Below, in pieces: positions 1 through 8,403 of a DNA stretch of 64,000 nt. Position 1 is the first letter of the stretch. Each line of letters begins with the position of its first letter. The stretch comes from Marinobacter iranensis (GTDB taxonomy: Bacteria; Pseudomonadota; Gammaproteobacteria; Pseudomonadales; Oleiphilaceae), in NCBI RefSeq assembly GCF_029207565.1, contig NZ_JANCMW010000018.1:1-64000 (forward strand). Reading direction: 5' to 3'. The notes below the pieces were generated by a model that ran no database searches, was not told where the DNA came from, and saw nothing but the letters and a program-made list of their open reading frames with translations. Both the position numbers and the translations under genes were made by a program.

Positions 1-61
1 ATTACCCCTCAACAGAAGTTGGCCATGATGGCCTGAGGTCTACTTTTGAACCCCGTTAAAA

Positions 62-883
62 ATGGGGGGATTACCGCCCTATGATGATTTTGAGGCCATT
101 TACGCAAATCTTTCTGAGGATGAGAAAAATAGTGAGCTCATCGAAGATTTGGAAAACATTATTTTCAACTATTTCGAAGGTATGGAGTTACCAGATGAAC
201 CAACCATCTATGACCACTTAATACTCTCGCTTAGAGAAAAGGACGTGATTGCTACCTTTAACTGGGATCCTTTTCTCTTTCAGGCAGCAGCAAGGAATAG
301 CCACATCAAAAAACCACCGAAACTGTTTTTCCTCCATGGATCGGTTGCAGTAGGAATTTGTAACGACTGTAGGCTAAAAATAAATGCGGGTGCTCTTTGT
401 CCGAAATGCCATCAGCCTGTTGAAAGGTCGAATATTCTATACCCTGTAACGCAGAAGAATTACACAGCAGATCCTTTTATAAGCAATGAATGGGATGCAT
501 TTAAGCATTACCTCAAGCAAGGCTATATCTTTACCATATTTGGATACGGAGCCCCCGTTTCTGATGTTGAGGCCGTTGATCTTCTCAAAACTGCTTGGGG
601 ATCCCCGGATAAAAAAGCTCTTGAAGAAATCGAGATAATTGACTTATTGAGTAGTGACGAATTGGCGGAAAGATGGAGCGATTTTATTCACACCCATCAC
701 TATCGAACCGTCGATAGCTTCTATTCGAGTATGACTCCTTTGCATCCTCGGAGAACCTGTGAAGCACTTTGGGAGTGTTTGATGATGCTGAAGCCTTCTT
801 ATGGTACAGAATTTCCGGAATATGCTGAATTTGAAGAACTTTATGAGTTCATTAAACCACGGCTGTATGCGGAAAAAGCATAA
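62..883 (+). CDS. SIR2-like protein, N-terminus apparently missing
   Basis: The 273-residue product resembles the SIR2-like family, NAD-consuming Rossmann-fold enzymes some of which act in phage defence. Seen: the core motif ATFNWDPFLFQAA (about residues 64-76), FFLHGS (about 89-94), and a zinc ribbon with cysteines at about 100, 103, 113 and 116. The usual N-terminal glycine-rich NAD loop (GAGxS) is absent. The protein begins at GGLPPYDDF, which normally follows that loop, and an in-frame TGA lies at 47-49. None of the three frames in bases 1-60 supplies the missing part. The gene is therefore 5'-truncated or starts unusually. It ends inside an attC site, so it is probably an integron cassette gene. 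Family assignment is moderate; activity is doubtful. Confidence 0.6.
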   Translation: MGGLPPYDDFEAIYANLSEDEKNSELIEDLENIIFNYFEGMELPDEPTIYDHLILSLREKDVIATFNWDPFLFQAAARNSHIKKPPKLFFLHGSVAVGICNDCRLKINAGALCPKCHQPVERSNILYPVTQKNYTADPFISNEWDAFKHYLKQGYIFTIFGYGAPVSDVEAVDLLKTAWGSPDKKALEEIEIIDLLSSDELAERWSDFIHTHHYRTVDSFYSSMTPLHPRRTCEALWECLMMLKPSYGTEFPEYAEFEELYEFIKPRLYAEKA

Positions 884-937
884 CAAGTTGCGTTACTCCG
901 AGGCACTAAAGTGCGCCGGTTCGCTTAGGCGTTAAAT
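878..937 (+). other. attC: integron attC recombination site
   Basis: The sequence starts with the box GCATAAC, which contains the stop codon of the SIR2-like gene, and ends with the core box GTTAAAT, fitting GTTRRRY. Between them the strand folds as an imperfect hairpin: TAAC pairs with GTTA (931-934), GCG (890-892) with CGC (922-924), and a central stem CCG-a-GGCAC pairs with GTGC-g-CCGG around a TAAA loop, with unpaired bases as expected of attC sites. Length, overlap with the stop codon and orientation all match a cassette attC. No integrase gene is visible in the window. Confidence 0.78.
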
Positions 938-1109
938 GTCGTAACCGAATGTCCGCTTTGCGACCAGGCCGAGCTAAACAAAAGCGAACGCTTGCGGCGC
1001 AGGACGGTCTGCTGAGGCTATTTTTTATCCACTCTCCAATGGTTCCCAAAAAATGCCAGCGCTTCCTCTGTGTTGAGGCACTAACCAATATTCCTACTGG
1101 AAAATGAAG
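938..1109. other. non-coding stretch after attC
   Basis: No convincing gene is seen here. Bases 947-965 (GAATGTCCGCTTTGCGACC) have a near copy at 14698-14716, at the other end of the catabolic block. In both places the motif follows GGCGTTA after 11-12 bases. The rest has no feature I can name. Confidence 0.5.
947..965 (+). repeat. left copy of island-edge repeat
   Basis: This 19-base motif matches the copy at 14698-14716 at 17 of 19 positions. Each copy lies 18-19 bases after the start of GGCGTTA, which is the right end of the attC here and of a degenerate attC-like sequence there. The pair brackets the catabolic block. Confidence 0.5.
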
Positions 1110-1138
1110 AACCCACAGGCGGTAACTGCCTATGGGTT
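1110..1138 (-). terminator. hairpin terminator of the outer-membrane channel gene
   Basis: AACCCACAGGC pairs with GCCTATGGGTT around a short loop, giving ten pairs with one mismatch. Read on the minus strand the stem is followed by a T-rich stretch (CTTCATTTT). It lies about 60 bases past the stop of the gene ending at 1201, the last gene of the leftward block. Confidence 0.6.
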
Positions 1139-1200
1139 TTGCAGGAAACAAAAGGAACGCTGATTGGCCAACTGTACCAGCCAGGCCAGTAAAGAGATCC

Positions 1201-2109
1201 TTAGATTGGCATACTAAACTGAATCCAAAATTTATCGCCTTCCGAAGTATTTTCAGCTCCAAATTCCTTTTGGTATTTGAATGCAATTCCGGATGCTGGA
1301 GAGAAATCGTACCTGATCTGAGGGCCAATCCCATTAACTTTGGCGCGATTACCATCTCCAACAGTATTTCCGTTCAGCTTGTCATCACTGAACTGATTCA
1401 GAACGAAACCCTGCAACCCTACTTGTACTTTGGGCGTCACGGAGTAGCCAATTGCATAGTCCAACATGGCCACATCTCCGGATTCGTAATTTGTATCGTC
1501 ATTTTTCTGATTAAACTGGCCAACCAGAGATGCTGAAAGTTCCCAACCTGGCTTGAAAAACCAAGTAAGGTTGTAACTCGGCATAAAAGAAGCGTAGTTA
1601 ACACCGGTGTTGGCTACGCTATTTTGGGAATAGGAGCCTGTAGGAAGGCTGAAGTCGAATGCCAGATATGAAAAAACAGTTTTGCTCTCACTCACGTAGC
1701 CGAGATTGAATGGTTGAACGATGATGTCTCCAATATCAGTATCGCTTTCGCTCATACCGAAAATCGTGGAAGAGGTATATACAATCGGTAAAATAGCACC
1801 AGATGACACGGTAAACGGGCCGAGAGGCTTCTCCCAGGTGTGCATGATTCTGGGCGCCTCTACGAAAACATCTACCTCAAAATCAGGAATGACATTATTA
1901 CCGTCTGGTCCGGCAAACTCATCGGCTGAATAATACTGTGTATAACTATAAAATTGGGTTGAGCCAGGCCTGGGCATGATACCGTTAAGAACAGTATTTA
2001 CTCCAAACGGATAAATCATCCGACCACTCTCCGTCGCATTCGCGACGGAGGACAAGCCGACAATGTTAGAGAAGATGATAGCTGCAATAATTTTATTAAG
2101 GTTTTTCAT
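1201..2109 (-). CDS. outer-membrane channel protein, SphA / phenol MetA-pathway family
   Basis: The 302-residue protein has a signal peptide (MKNLNKIIAAIIF to about VANA) and then the alternating pattern of an outer-membrane beta barrel, ending in an aromatic-rich strand. It resembles the family annotated as transporter of the phenol meta-pathway or SphA, found beside gene clusters for uptake of hydrophobic compounds. The ATG at 2109 is chosen because TTGGAG lies six bases upstream; an in-frame TTG at 2121 would add four residues with no signal-peptide sense. As the last gene of the block it probably lets the block's substrate across the outer membrane. The substrate is not known. Confidence 0.7.
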   Translation of the reverse strand: MKNLNKIIAAIIFSNIVGLSSVANATESGRMIYPFGVNTVLNGIMPRPGSTQFYSYTQYYSADEFAGPDGNNVIPDFEVDVFVEAPRIMHTWEKPLGPFTVSSGAILPIVYTSSTIFGMSESDTDIGDIIVQPFNLGYVSESKTVFSYLAFDFSLPTGSYSQNSVANTGVNYASFMPSYNLTWFFKPGWELSASLVGQFNQKNDDTNYESGDVAMLDYAIGYSVTPKVQVGLQGFVLNQFSDDKLNGNTVGDGNRAKVNGIGPQIRYDFSPASGIAFKYQKEFGAENTSEGDKFWIQFSMPI

Positions 2110-2131
2110 ACTATACTCCAATTGACTTTTT

Positions 2132-3760
2132 TTATTTATCTAAACGCGAGAAAGAAATGCAGGAGAGGTGCTCACCTCCGGTATGGACGGATACCTTGCC
2201 TTTATTCACGGAGTCCTCGAATCCAAGGAGAGGCGCATCAGGTTGGATGGGTTTTCCCTGCACGCGGATCCTCAGAGTTTCCCCCGGCAAAAACGTAGTC
2301 GAATGCGGCAACAGCTCAATTTCAACGGCAACCACTTCATTGGCGTTAACTGGCATCAGCCTTTGATGTTTGTGAACCGGTCGTAAAGGGGCTGACGCAG
2401 TTTCATCAATTTCTCGATGTGAGACTCTTAGCCACCCACGTGTGACAATGTCATTCGGGTTAACCCCTCCAAATCCGTAGAACAGAACGCGATCACCGTT
2501 TGAATCCAGCTTCTCAATGCCGATGAAAAGGTCCGTGTCATCTGCGTCATCAATGGATAGCGAAAGACTCAGTTTGGATTCGCCTCCAATAATCATTTCC
2601 TCGGAAATTCGGTAGTCAAAATACAATCCTTCTTCTGAAGTTGAGTCGTATTTCGCGCTGCCAGCGATTGCTGGACGATTGACCTGCAGTAAGCTGTCAT
2701 TGGCATTGAGATGAAGGATTTCGTAAACTTCAGTTGCGGGAGGCCAAGAATTCCTCTCAAGTATTTCAAAGGTATCTCTGTCCCGATATGATTTAATTGT
2801 CACTCGGCTCTGATCCTTCAGGCCGTCCCCCTTATTCAGAAGATAATGATCAAAAAAAGTCTTCTGCAGATCCAGTGACTCTTCTGAGTAATAGGCTTCC
2901 CACTTTGGCTGTCGATGAGTAACCAACCATTTATCTTCGGAGGAAATTTTCTTAAACCCTTCAAAGGTATCTGGCGTATGGAGCCCTTGGTCTGAAAAGC
3001 TGGCGCAGACAAGCGCAGGAACCTTGATCTTTTCGAGTGGAATATCAAACTTGCGCCAGTATTGGTCGTTCAGTGGGTGACTGAAACCGTTTTGGATGTA
3101 GTCAGGCTCGATGTAACCTGAGCTGGGGTTATGAGCCGCTTTGATCCAGTTTTCCCACAGCCACGGCATGAAGGTGGTTTCAGGAATGCCACCTTTATAG
3201 AATCTCCGGTAGAAATCATTCCATCCCTCCCAGAGTACGACGGCCTTCAAGCTTGGAGGGGAAAGGGCAGCAACCCCCCACTGAGAGACGCAGAGATAGG
3301 AAACACCATTTAATCCCACCCGTCCATTGGACCAGCTTTGGGCTCCGGCCCATTCGATCAGGTCGTAATAGTCTTCGCTGTCCTGGATGTGAAATGGCCC
3401 GGTTTCACCTCCTGATTCTCCCTGTCCCCGAGTATCCACCTGAATTACAGCATAACCTTGAGACACCCAGAAATTGGGGTCCGGTGCTTCGAAAGAGGTA
3501 TGGTCCGAAACGGTAATCTTACCCAGATGCATGCTGGGCACGTTCCTGAAGATATCGAGTTTATCGAAAGAATCTTTGCCGTAGGGTGAAACCGCCATTA
3601 CGACAGGGTATTTACCCGGGCCTTTCGGCTTAAAGACATTAACGCTCAGCTCTACGCCGTCGCGCATGGGGACTTTCACCCCTTGCTCAAAACTCACATT
3701 TTCATTGAGTGGCTCGTAGGCAAGATCAATTTTTTGATCACTCACCATATGTTTAGACAT
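2132..3760 (-). CDS. CocE/NonD family hydrolase
   Basis: The 542-residue protein belongs to the CocE/NonD alpha/beta hydrolases (X-Pro dipeptidyl-peptidase S15 fold), which cut esters and amides. Seen: QVDTRGQGESGG with the conserved oxyanion region, the nucleophile motif GLNGVSYL with serine, and a C-terminal jelly-roll domain ending in PGETLRIRV and a final conserved strand. The ATG at 3760 is chosen because GGAGAA precedes it at good spacing; a longer frame from 3916 lacks homology in its first 52 residues. It ends 22 bases before the outer-membrane channel gene, so the two are probably co-transcribed. A role in opening an ester of the incoming substrate is inferred from position. Confidence 0.75.
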   Translation of the reverse strand: MSKHMVSDQKIDLAYEPLNENVSFEQGVKVPMRDGVELSVNVFKPKGPGKYPVVMAVSPYGKDSFDKLDIFRNVPSMHLGKITVSDHTSFEAPDPNFWVSQGYAVIQVDTRGQGESGGETGPFHIQDSEDYYDLIEWAGAQSWSNGRVGLNGVSYLCVSQWGVAALSPPSLKAVVLWEGWNDFYRRFYKGGIPETTFMPWLWENWIKAAHNPSSGYIEPDYIQNGFSHPLNDQYWRKFDIPLEKIKVPALVCASFSDQGLHTPDTFEGFKKISSEDKWLVTHRQPKWEAYYSEESLDLQKTFFDHYLLNKGDGLKDQSRVTIKSYRDRDTFEILERNSWPPATEVYEILHLNANDSLLQVNRPAIAGSAKYDSTSEEGLYFDYRISEEMIIGGESKLSLSLSIDDADDTDLFIGIEKLDSNGDRVLFYGFGGVNPNDIVTRGWLRVSHREIDETASAPLRPVHKHQRLMPVNANEVVAVEIELLPHSTTFLPGETLRIRVQGKPIQPDAPLLGFEDSVNKGKVSVHTGGEHLSCISFSRLDK

Positions 3761-4086
3761 CGATCTTCTCCGTTTTATCTTTGTTATAAAGAGGTTACGA
3801 CTACTGGAAACAGCTGGGACTTTGGCCCAGTCACTGAGAAATTCCTCCGCAAACAGGCAACGACTATCTGATGAATTCCGACCAAAAACGAGGATACTAT
3901 TTAAGAAATCCCTCAATTTTCATTTTCAGCGTATGCCAAAAATTTCCCTTACAAAAATGATTTATTTCGCTCCAAATGATTGATGCTGTCGATCATGTGA
4001 GGAGCGAAGTTACCAAAGAAAGAGGGTAGTTACAGCGCGAATACCCCTTCTTTATCCTTCTGAAAAATATAAATTTATAGGCTAAC
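3761..4086. other. intergenic stretch, 326 bases
   Basis: AT-rich spacer between the chalcone-isomerase-like gene and the hydrolase gene. The hydrolase probably has its own promoter here, but I could not find a convincing -35/-10 pair, operator or repeat. Confidence 0.3.
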
Positions 4087-4698
4087 TCAGTGCTCTAATG
4101 ACGCCTCAATCGCTGAGCTTTTTTGCTTTGCAACACCTAGCATCGCGTTTTTGAATTCTCGCGTGATTGGAAATGGCCCTATCCATTGAGACAATATAGC
4201 GTTGTAAAACTCAGGGTTTACAATAGTGGCCATTTCAACACTATTTAGATAAATCTTTGTTCCCTCCCCAGGAAGAAAATCAAACCTCAATTCATCATGC
4301 TGCATGAATCCATTCTCAGGTGACATCTCTATGAACTTTCGAACGATAGGAAAAATATCTTTTAGCTCTTCCTTTCGCATATTAATAAACAAATCCTCTA
4401 AAAATACCTTTTTTGCAATATACATCGGTATATCCATATGAAAAATAACAACTGACCTTTTAATACTACGCTGGTCCATTATCTGTTCCGAATCAGAGCT
4501 TTTATCCTTTAGATAAAGAGCGGAAGTATAAATTGGGTTTCCATTCATTCGGCGTCTTGTCGCATAACCGTTTAATAGCATTTCCTCGCCAACCAAGTAC
4601 GACCTGGCCGGAAGGGAACTATGGCCCACATCTTGACTATAAGACTTGTGCGTAAATATTACTGTCAACACCACCAAAATTGGCAAAAGTAATTTCAT
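4087..4698 (-). CDS. secreted chalcone-isomerase-like protein
   Basis: The 203-residue product fits the bacterial chalcone-isomerase-like domain (Chalcone_3). Seen: the start of the fold LNGYATRRR, IYTSALYLKD, the segment with FHMDIP, the core GEGTKIYLNSVEMATI, and the closing helix NAILSQWIGPFPI. The ATG at 4698 gives a clean signal peptide (MKLLLPILVVLTVIF up to about KSYS) and has AAAGGA upstream; ATG 4728 and TTG 4734 are alternatives. Bacterial members have no established enzyme activity, so a flavonoid isomerase function should not be assumed. It follows the flavin reductase gene past a terminator. Confidence 0.65.
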   Translation of the reverse strand: MKLLLPILVVLTVIFTHKSYSQDVGHSSLPARSYLVGEEMLLNGYATRRRMNGNPIYTSALYLKDKSSDSEQIMDQRSIKRSVVIFHMDIPMYIAKKVFLEDLFINMRKEELKDIFPIVRKFIEMSPENGFMQHDELRFDFLPGEGTKIYLNSVEMATIVNPEFYNAILSQWIGPFPITREFKNAMLGVAKQKSSAIEASLEH

Positions 4699-4791
4699 GA
4701 AATCGAGATCCTTTATTAGAAAGTGCATCGCCAATTAAAATTAAAGAAGTACTTCGTTATGCTTCATTGATTACACCCTTAAATTTAAGAC

Positions 4792-4816
4792 AAAAAAGGG
4801 TGGCAACTTGCCACCC
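4792..4816 (-). terminator. rho-independent terminator after the flavin reductase gene
   Basis: GGGTGGC pairs perfectly with GCCACCC around AACTT. On the minus strand the stem is followed by six T residues. It lies about 35 bases past the flavin reductase stop, closing the monooxygenase-reductase unit. Confidence 0.8.
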
Positions 4817-4849
4817 AAAAGACACAAAGCAACGTCAGGCCAGAAATTA

Positions 4850-5377
4850 TTAAATATGAGCAACCTTGTTATCTACTCTTCTGTATTTTCCATTATGGAA
4901 AAGCAGAGGAGATCGGCATTCCTCAACATTCAAATACTCAACTTCCGCAATATAAAGAAGGTGATCTCCAGCTCTATGAATGTCCACTGTCCTTGCAACG
5001 ACTTGTGTAGAGCTCTCTGGAAGCAGGGGAACTTCGCCGGTGGTATCGAACGGGCATTGCAGCCCATCAATGCTCTTGCCACCATAATGCGAACTTAGGT
5101 GCTCCTGCTCATCAACAAGAATGTTTACACCGTAACAATCGCCTACGTTCACCCAGTCATTGAATTTAGACTCCGCTCTGACTGAAATGACGATTAATGC
5201 CGGATCCAGCGAGACCGACATAAACGCGTTCGCTGTCATGCCGGCTGCTTCGCCATCGGCGAAGAAGGATACAACCGTCACGCCCGTTGCGAAGGAGCCC
5301 ATAGCCTTCCGCATCAGTTGTTTATCGATTGCTCCCATCTCAGTAATGCAACTCTGATGTTGTTTTGCTGTATTCAT
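4850..5377 (-). CDS. flavin reductase, partner of a two-component monooxygenase
   Basis: The 175-residue protein has the flavin-reductase-like FMN-binding barrel: MRKAMGSFATGVTVVS at the N-terminus, GMTANAFMSVSLDPALIVISV for flavin binding, and a C-terminal PLLFHNGKYR. Members use NAD(P)H to reduce free flavin for a separate oxygenase. The ATG at 5377 is chosen because GGGGGAGA lies just upstream; an ATG at 5398 would overlap the oxygenase stop. It sits 17 bases after the oxygenase gene, the standard arrangement for these pairs, and is followed by a strong terminator. Confidence 0.85.
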   Translation of the reverse strand: MNTAKQHQSCITEMGAIDKQLMRKAMGSFATGVTVVSFFADGEAAGMTANAFMSVSLDPALIVISVRAESKFNDWVNVGDCYGVNILVDEQEHLSSHYGGKSIDGLQCPFDTTGEVPLLPESSTQVVARTVDIHRAGDHLLYIAEVEYLNVEECRSPLLFHNGKYRRVDNKVAHI

Positions 5378-5394
5378 AACGGTCTCCCCCTGCA

Positions 5395-6606
5395 TCAAAC
5401 CAGATTGGTGACTTTGCGTGTAGCGCCCAGCAGGGCCTCGCCATAAACTTCCTTTCCAACTGCTGGTAGTACAATGGCGTGCCTGGCTGCAGCGTTGGCA
5501 TCCCGCCAGAAACGTTGCATTGGATTGAACTCCGCAAATGATCCCGCGCCATGGGCTGACAGAAGGATGTCAATTGCTTCAGTGACATTCCGGGCGACCT
5601 CACCAGTGACTGCACGAATGCGAGCCCGGCTTAGATAGTCCATCTTCTCACCGCGCTCACCGCAGTCATCGATTTCATCGGCGGCATTGAAGGCAAGGAG
5701 CTCAGCGGTGTGTATCTTCAAAGCCGCCTCAGCGACCTGGGCTTGGAATACCGACGATTCGGACTGATTTTGGAAGTTTGTATAGGCGATTCCGCGATTC
5801 GGGGCTTTCTCGATCACATGCTGAAGAGCCGCTCTGCCAAGGCCAAGTTGAGCACCGACAAGAACGAGAGCTGCAATCGGCATCAACGGCTTCTGATATG
5901 CAATCTCGTCTTTGAATTCGGTGGCATACTCGGAATTGAGGGCCTGATTCATGTCTAGCAAACGATGATTGGGCACAACTACGTCGTTGATAACAATGCA
6001 GTTGCTTCCAGAGCCACGCATACCTGAGGTGAACCAGGTGTCATCGATGTCAAACTGATCCTTGGGAACCAGCGCCATATAATGGCCAGCAACCTCTTGC
6101 TTCGAATTGAACTCCAACACACCAACAAGTGCCCAATCCGCGTGCAAAATACCTGAGGACGCATACCATTTGCCCGAAATCTTCAAACCTCCGTCAACAC
6201 GCTCGGTTTCTGGAGATGGGGCAAACACACCAGCTACTCGGGCGTCCGGATCAGCTCCGAAAATGTCATTTTGAGCCTGTTCGCCAAACAAGCCTGTCAG
6301 CCAGGCACACACATTTGTTAGTGCCGTCACCCAAGCAGTGCCACCGCACCCCTCTGCAAGCAGAGATGTGACTTCAAGATGAGAGCGAATTGATCCTTCG
6401 TAACCGCCATACCGCTTTGGCACCATTAACTTGAAAGCACCTGCTTCTTGCAGCTGGCGAATATTTTCTTCATTTGCTCGACGATTAGCTTCCGAGTCTC
6501 TGGCATTATCAGACAGAGTTTTGATGATTGGCTTCAAAGCATTTTTTAATTCTTCAATTGATGGATTGCTTGCTTTATTGAATGCAATATTGGAGGCAAT
6601 ATTCAT
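5395..6606 (-). CDS. flavin-dependent monooxygenase, oxygenase component (acyl-CoA dehydrogenase fold)
   Basis: The 403-residue protein belongs to group D flavin monooxygenases related to HsaA and the 4-hydroxyphenylacetate hydroxylase of Acinetobacter, which share the acyl-CoA dehydrogenase fold and hydroxylate phenols using reduced flavin and oxygen. Seen: FKLMVPKRYGGYEG, GTAWVTALTNV, the middle sheet SGKWYASSGILHADWALVG, and the C-terminal helix LSAHGAGSF with WRDANAAARHA, typical of this group rather than true dehydrogenases. The flavin reductase gene follows at once, confirming the two-component type. Its likely job is ring hydroxylation ahead of the intradiol dioxygenase at 12640. The exact substrate cannot be read from sequence. 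Confidence 0.8.
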   Translation of the reverse strand: MNIASNIAFNKASNPSIEELKNALKPIIKTLSDNARDSEANRRANEENIRQLQEAGAFKLMVPKRYGGYEGSIRSHLEVTSLLAEGCGGTAWVTALTNVCAWLTGLFGEQAQNDIFGADPDARVAGVFAPSPETERVDGGLKISGKWYASSGILHADWALVGVLEFNSKQEVAGHYMALVPKDQFDIDDTWFTSGMRGSGSNCIVINDVVVPNHRLLDMNQALNSEYATEFKDEIAYQKPLMPIAALVLVGAQLGLGRAALQHVIEKAPNRGIAYTNFQNQSESSVFQAQVAEAALKIHTAELLAFNAADEIDDCGERGEKMDYLSRARIRAVTGEVARNVTEAIDILLSAHGAGSFAEFNPMQRFWRDANAAARHAIVLPAVGKEVYGEALLGATRKVTNLV

Positions 6607-6778
6607 AAGTCACCTATTGTTTTTGTTCAATGTATGTCGAATGGCTGGCACTTTGAAATTCCTTGATTGCAATTACAGGAAAGTATCCAAGCACCTCTGG
6701 AAACAAGATTATCCAGTCACGCCAAATTTCGCAAAATTCACATAAATCTTGCAAAGCTCTGTTTTAAAAGGTTTTTTT

Positions 6779-6847
6779 GGCATTGATCTGACGAATCGTC
6801 ACATTTAGCCTTTCGACATGAATGGTGCCTTTAAGACAATCAATGCC
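6779..6847. promoter_or_regulatory. palindromes upstream of the monooxygenase gene, likely TetR operator region
   Basis: The 364-base gap between the TetR gene and the monooxygenase gene holds a perfect palindrome TGACGAATCGTCA at 6789-6801. It also holds a 9-base inverted repeat, GGCATTGAT at 6779-6787 and ATCAATGCC at 6839-6847. TetR proteins usually bind such short palindromes near their targets, so the regulator encoded at 6971-7702 is the natural candidate. This is inferred from position. The rest of the gap is AT-rich with nothing else I can name. Confidence 0.45.
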
Positions 6848-6970
6848 TTGGATATAAGTAATAGCTATAGGATTGTCTATTTTATGATTATTTTCGGGGA
6901 TGATTTCGGTTGGCAGCAGCGAATATGCAGTCGGCTAGGTAGGCACAGAAGGGAAAAGTCACAGCATTAA

Positions 6971-7702
6971 TTAGTCATTGTTTAGAAAATAATTACCTTC
7001 CTTGCTTTCAATATTTCTAGCCCAATTTGGTTTTCTAGGCTTACCTTGCAAAGTACCTTTTGCCCAGTGTCTAAGGTAAGTCAATGAGAATTCCGTTGCC
7101 ATCTCGCAGATCTCGCTGTTGCAGCCCATACTTGAGATGATCATTCGTACTTGAGTATCTATGTATTGGCTGGGATTTTCGACACCCTGAATAAGACGTT
7201 CAATCGCTTTGGCGGACGCTCCCATCAGAAAATCAGTTGCTGCCTCAGTCGATTCGACGCAAAAATTTCCCTTTGACTTTCCCAACTCAATATCTTTAAA
7301 AACATAGGAGGAAACCAGTGTATTTTCTTCCCAAGCCTCGTGCCTGGTGACAAACATCGCCCACTTTCGGTCTAGCAACGCCCTCACTAGAAAAAGGCGG
7401 TATCCAACGGATATTCGCTGCCAAGGCTCTTTCAAAATATCGTACATAGGCAATATGTCAGAAACCATTTGGTCAGAAAAGTCATGACTGATAGCGCTTA
7501 AAACTTCCTCGACTGTTTGAAAATGATTATAGAAAGTTCCTCTCGATACATCAGCTTGCCTTATTATTTCGTCTATTGACAATTTCTTATAATCGTCGCT
7601 GGTGTAAATCTTTAAGGCAGCAGATACCAATTTTTTTCTTGTTTCAGGCTTTCTTTTGAGCTTCGTCATAGGGAATACCATACTTGTTTTAGTTTTACCC
7701 AT
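6971..7702 (-). CDS. TetR/AcrR family transcriptional regulator
   Basis: The 243-residue protein has an N-terminal TetR helix-turn-helix at about residues 18-65: KKLVSAALKIY, LSIDEIIRQADVSRGTFYNHF, then the linker helix. The C-terminal ligand domain is not close to any named group. The start at 7702 is an ATG without a clear ribosome site; in-frame ATGs at 7681 and 7669 are alternatives. It lies 59 bases after leuD and reads the same way, so it is probably the last gene of the dioxygenase-to-leuD operon. It may repress the monooxygenase unit and possibly its own operon. Confidence 0.8.
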   Translation of the reverse strand: MGKTKTSMVFPMTKLKRKPETRKKLVSAALKIYTSDDYKKLSIDEIIRQADVSRGTFYNHFQTVEEVLSAISHDFSDQMVSDILPMYDILKEPWQRISVGYRLFLVRALLDRKWAMFVTRHEAWEENTLVSSYVFKDIELGKSKGNFCVESTEAATDFLMGASAKAIERLIQGVENPSQYIDTQVRMIISSMGCNSEICEMATEFSLTYLRHWAKGTLQGKPRKPNWARNIESKEGNYFLNND

Positions 7703-7761
7703 AACAAATATTAGATAAAACGTTAAACCTATTTCTCGACTCTAAATTTCAGTTAATGAAA

Positions 7762-8403
7762 CTATTGACCAGACAACCATGGTAGACGTTGTCGCCGCCT
7801 CTCCTCGAATTCTTTAATTTCATCATAAAACCCCAGGGTGTATTCGATTTCATCACCACCCCTTAAAAGCTTCTTTCTAGCCGACTCATTCATATCAAAG
7901 CTGATTGCTTCGCCTTTCTGAGGACAGATGAGACCTTCTGCCAGATCGACAACTACAATAAAACGTTCAGAAGTGCGAACTAAAAACATTAACCTATCAA
8001 CTTCAGATGCACTTAGTGTAATAGGAATGATCCCGTTTTTAATGCAGTTCCTTTCAAAAATATCCGCGAAACTGATTGCAATTATTGCTCGGAAACCGAG
8101 CTCAGAAAGAGCCCAAGGCGCGTGCTCTCGTGACGAACCACAACCAAAATTCTCCCGGGTGAAGAGGATGCTGGCGTTCTGATATTTCCTCTGGTTGAGC
8201 TCAAAATCAGGGTTCAGTTGGCGTTTCGAGCAATCCATGCCGAGAATTCCGGCATCTAGATACCGCCACTCATCAAAGGCAAACTGCCCGAACCCTGTCC
8301 TCTTGACTGATTTCATAAACTGTTTAGGCAAGATTGCATCTGTGTCCACGTTGCTCCGATCAAGTACCGCGGCTTGCCCAGTCACCGAAACAGACGATTC
8401 CAT
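7762..8403 (-). CDS. leuD: 3-isopropylmalate dehydratase small-subunit homologue
   Basis: The 213-residue protein is a LeuD homologue, the swivel-domain subunit of a hydro-lyase. Seen: NVDTDAILPKQFMKS near the start, FGCGSSREHAPWAL for substrate binding, and FADIFERNCIKNGIIPI. The start codon overlaps the leuC stop (TAATG), so the subunits are translationally coupled. No leuA or leuB lies nearby; the neighbours are catabolic genes. The complex more likely hydrates or isomerises a pathway acid than makes leucine. That change of role is inferred; the fold is clear. Confidence 0.85.
   Translation of the reverse strand: MESSVSVTGQAAVLDRSNVDTDAILPKQFMKSVKRTGFGQFAFDEWRYLDAGILGMDCSKRQLNPDFELNQRKYQNASILFTRENFGCGSSREHAPWALSELGFRAIIAISFADIFERNCIKNGIIPITLSASEVDRLMFLVRTSERFIVVVDLAEGLICPQKGEAISFDMNESARKKLLRGGDEIEYTLGFYDEIKEFEERRRQRLPWLSGQ

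Noticed and set aside
906..1361. 151-codon minus-strand open frame next to the attC
   Set aside because: It overlaps the 3' end of the outer-membrane channel gene, covers the terminator and has no family resemblance.
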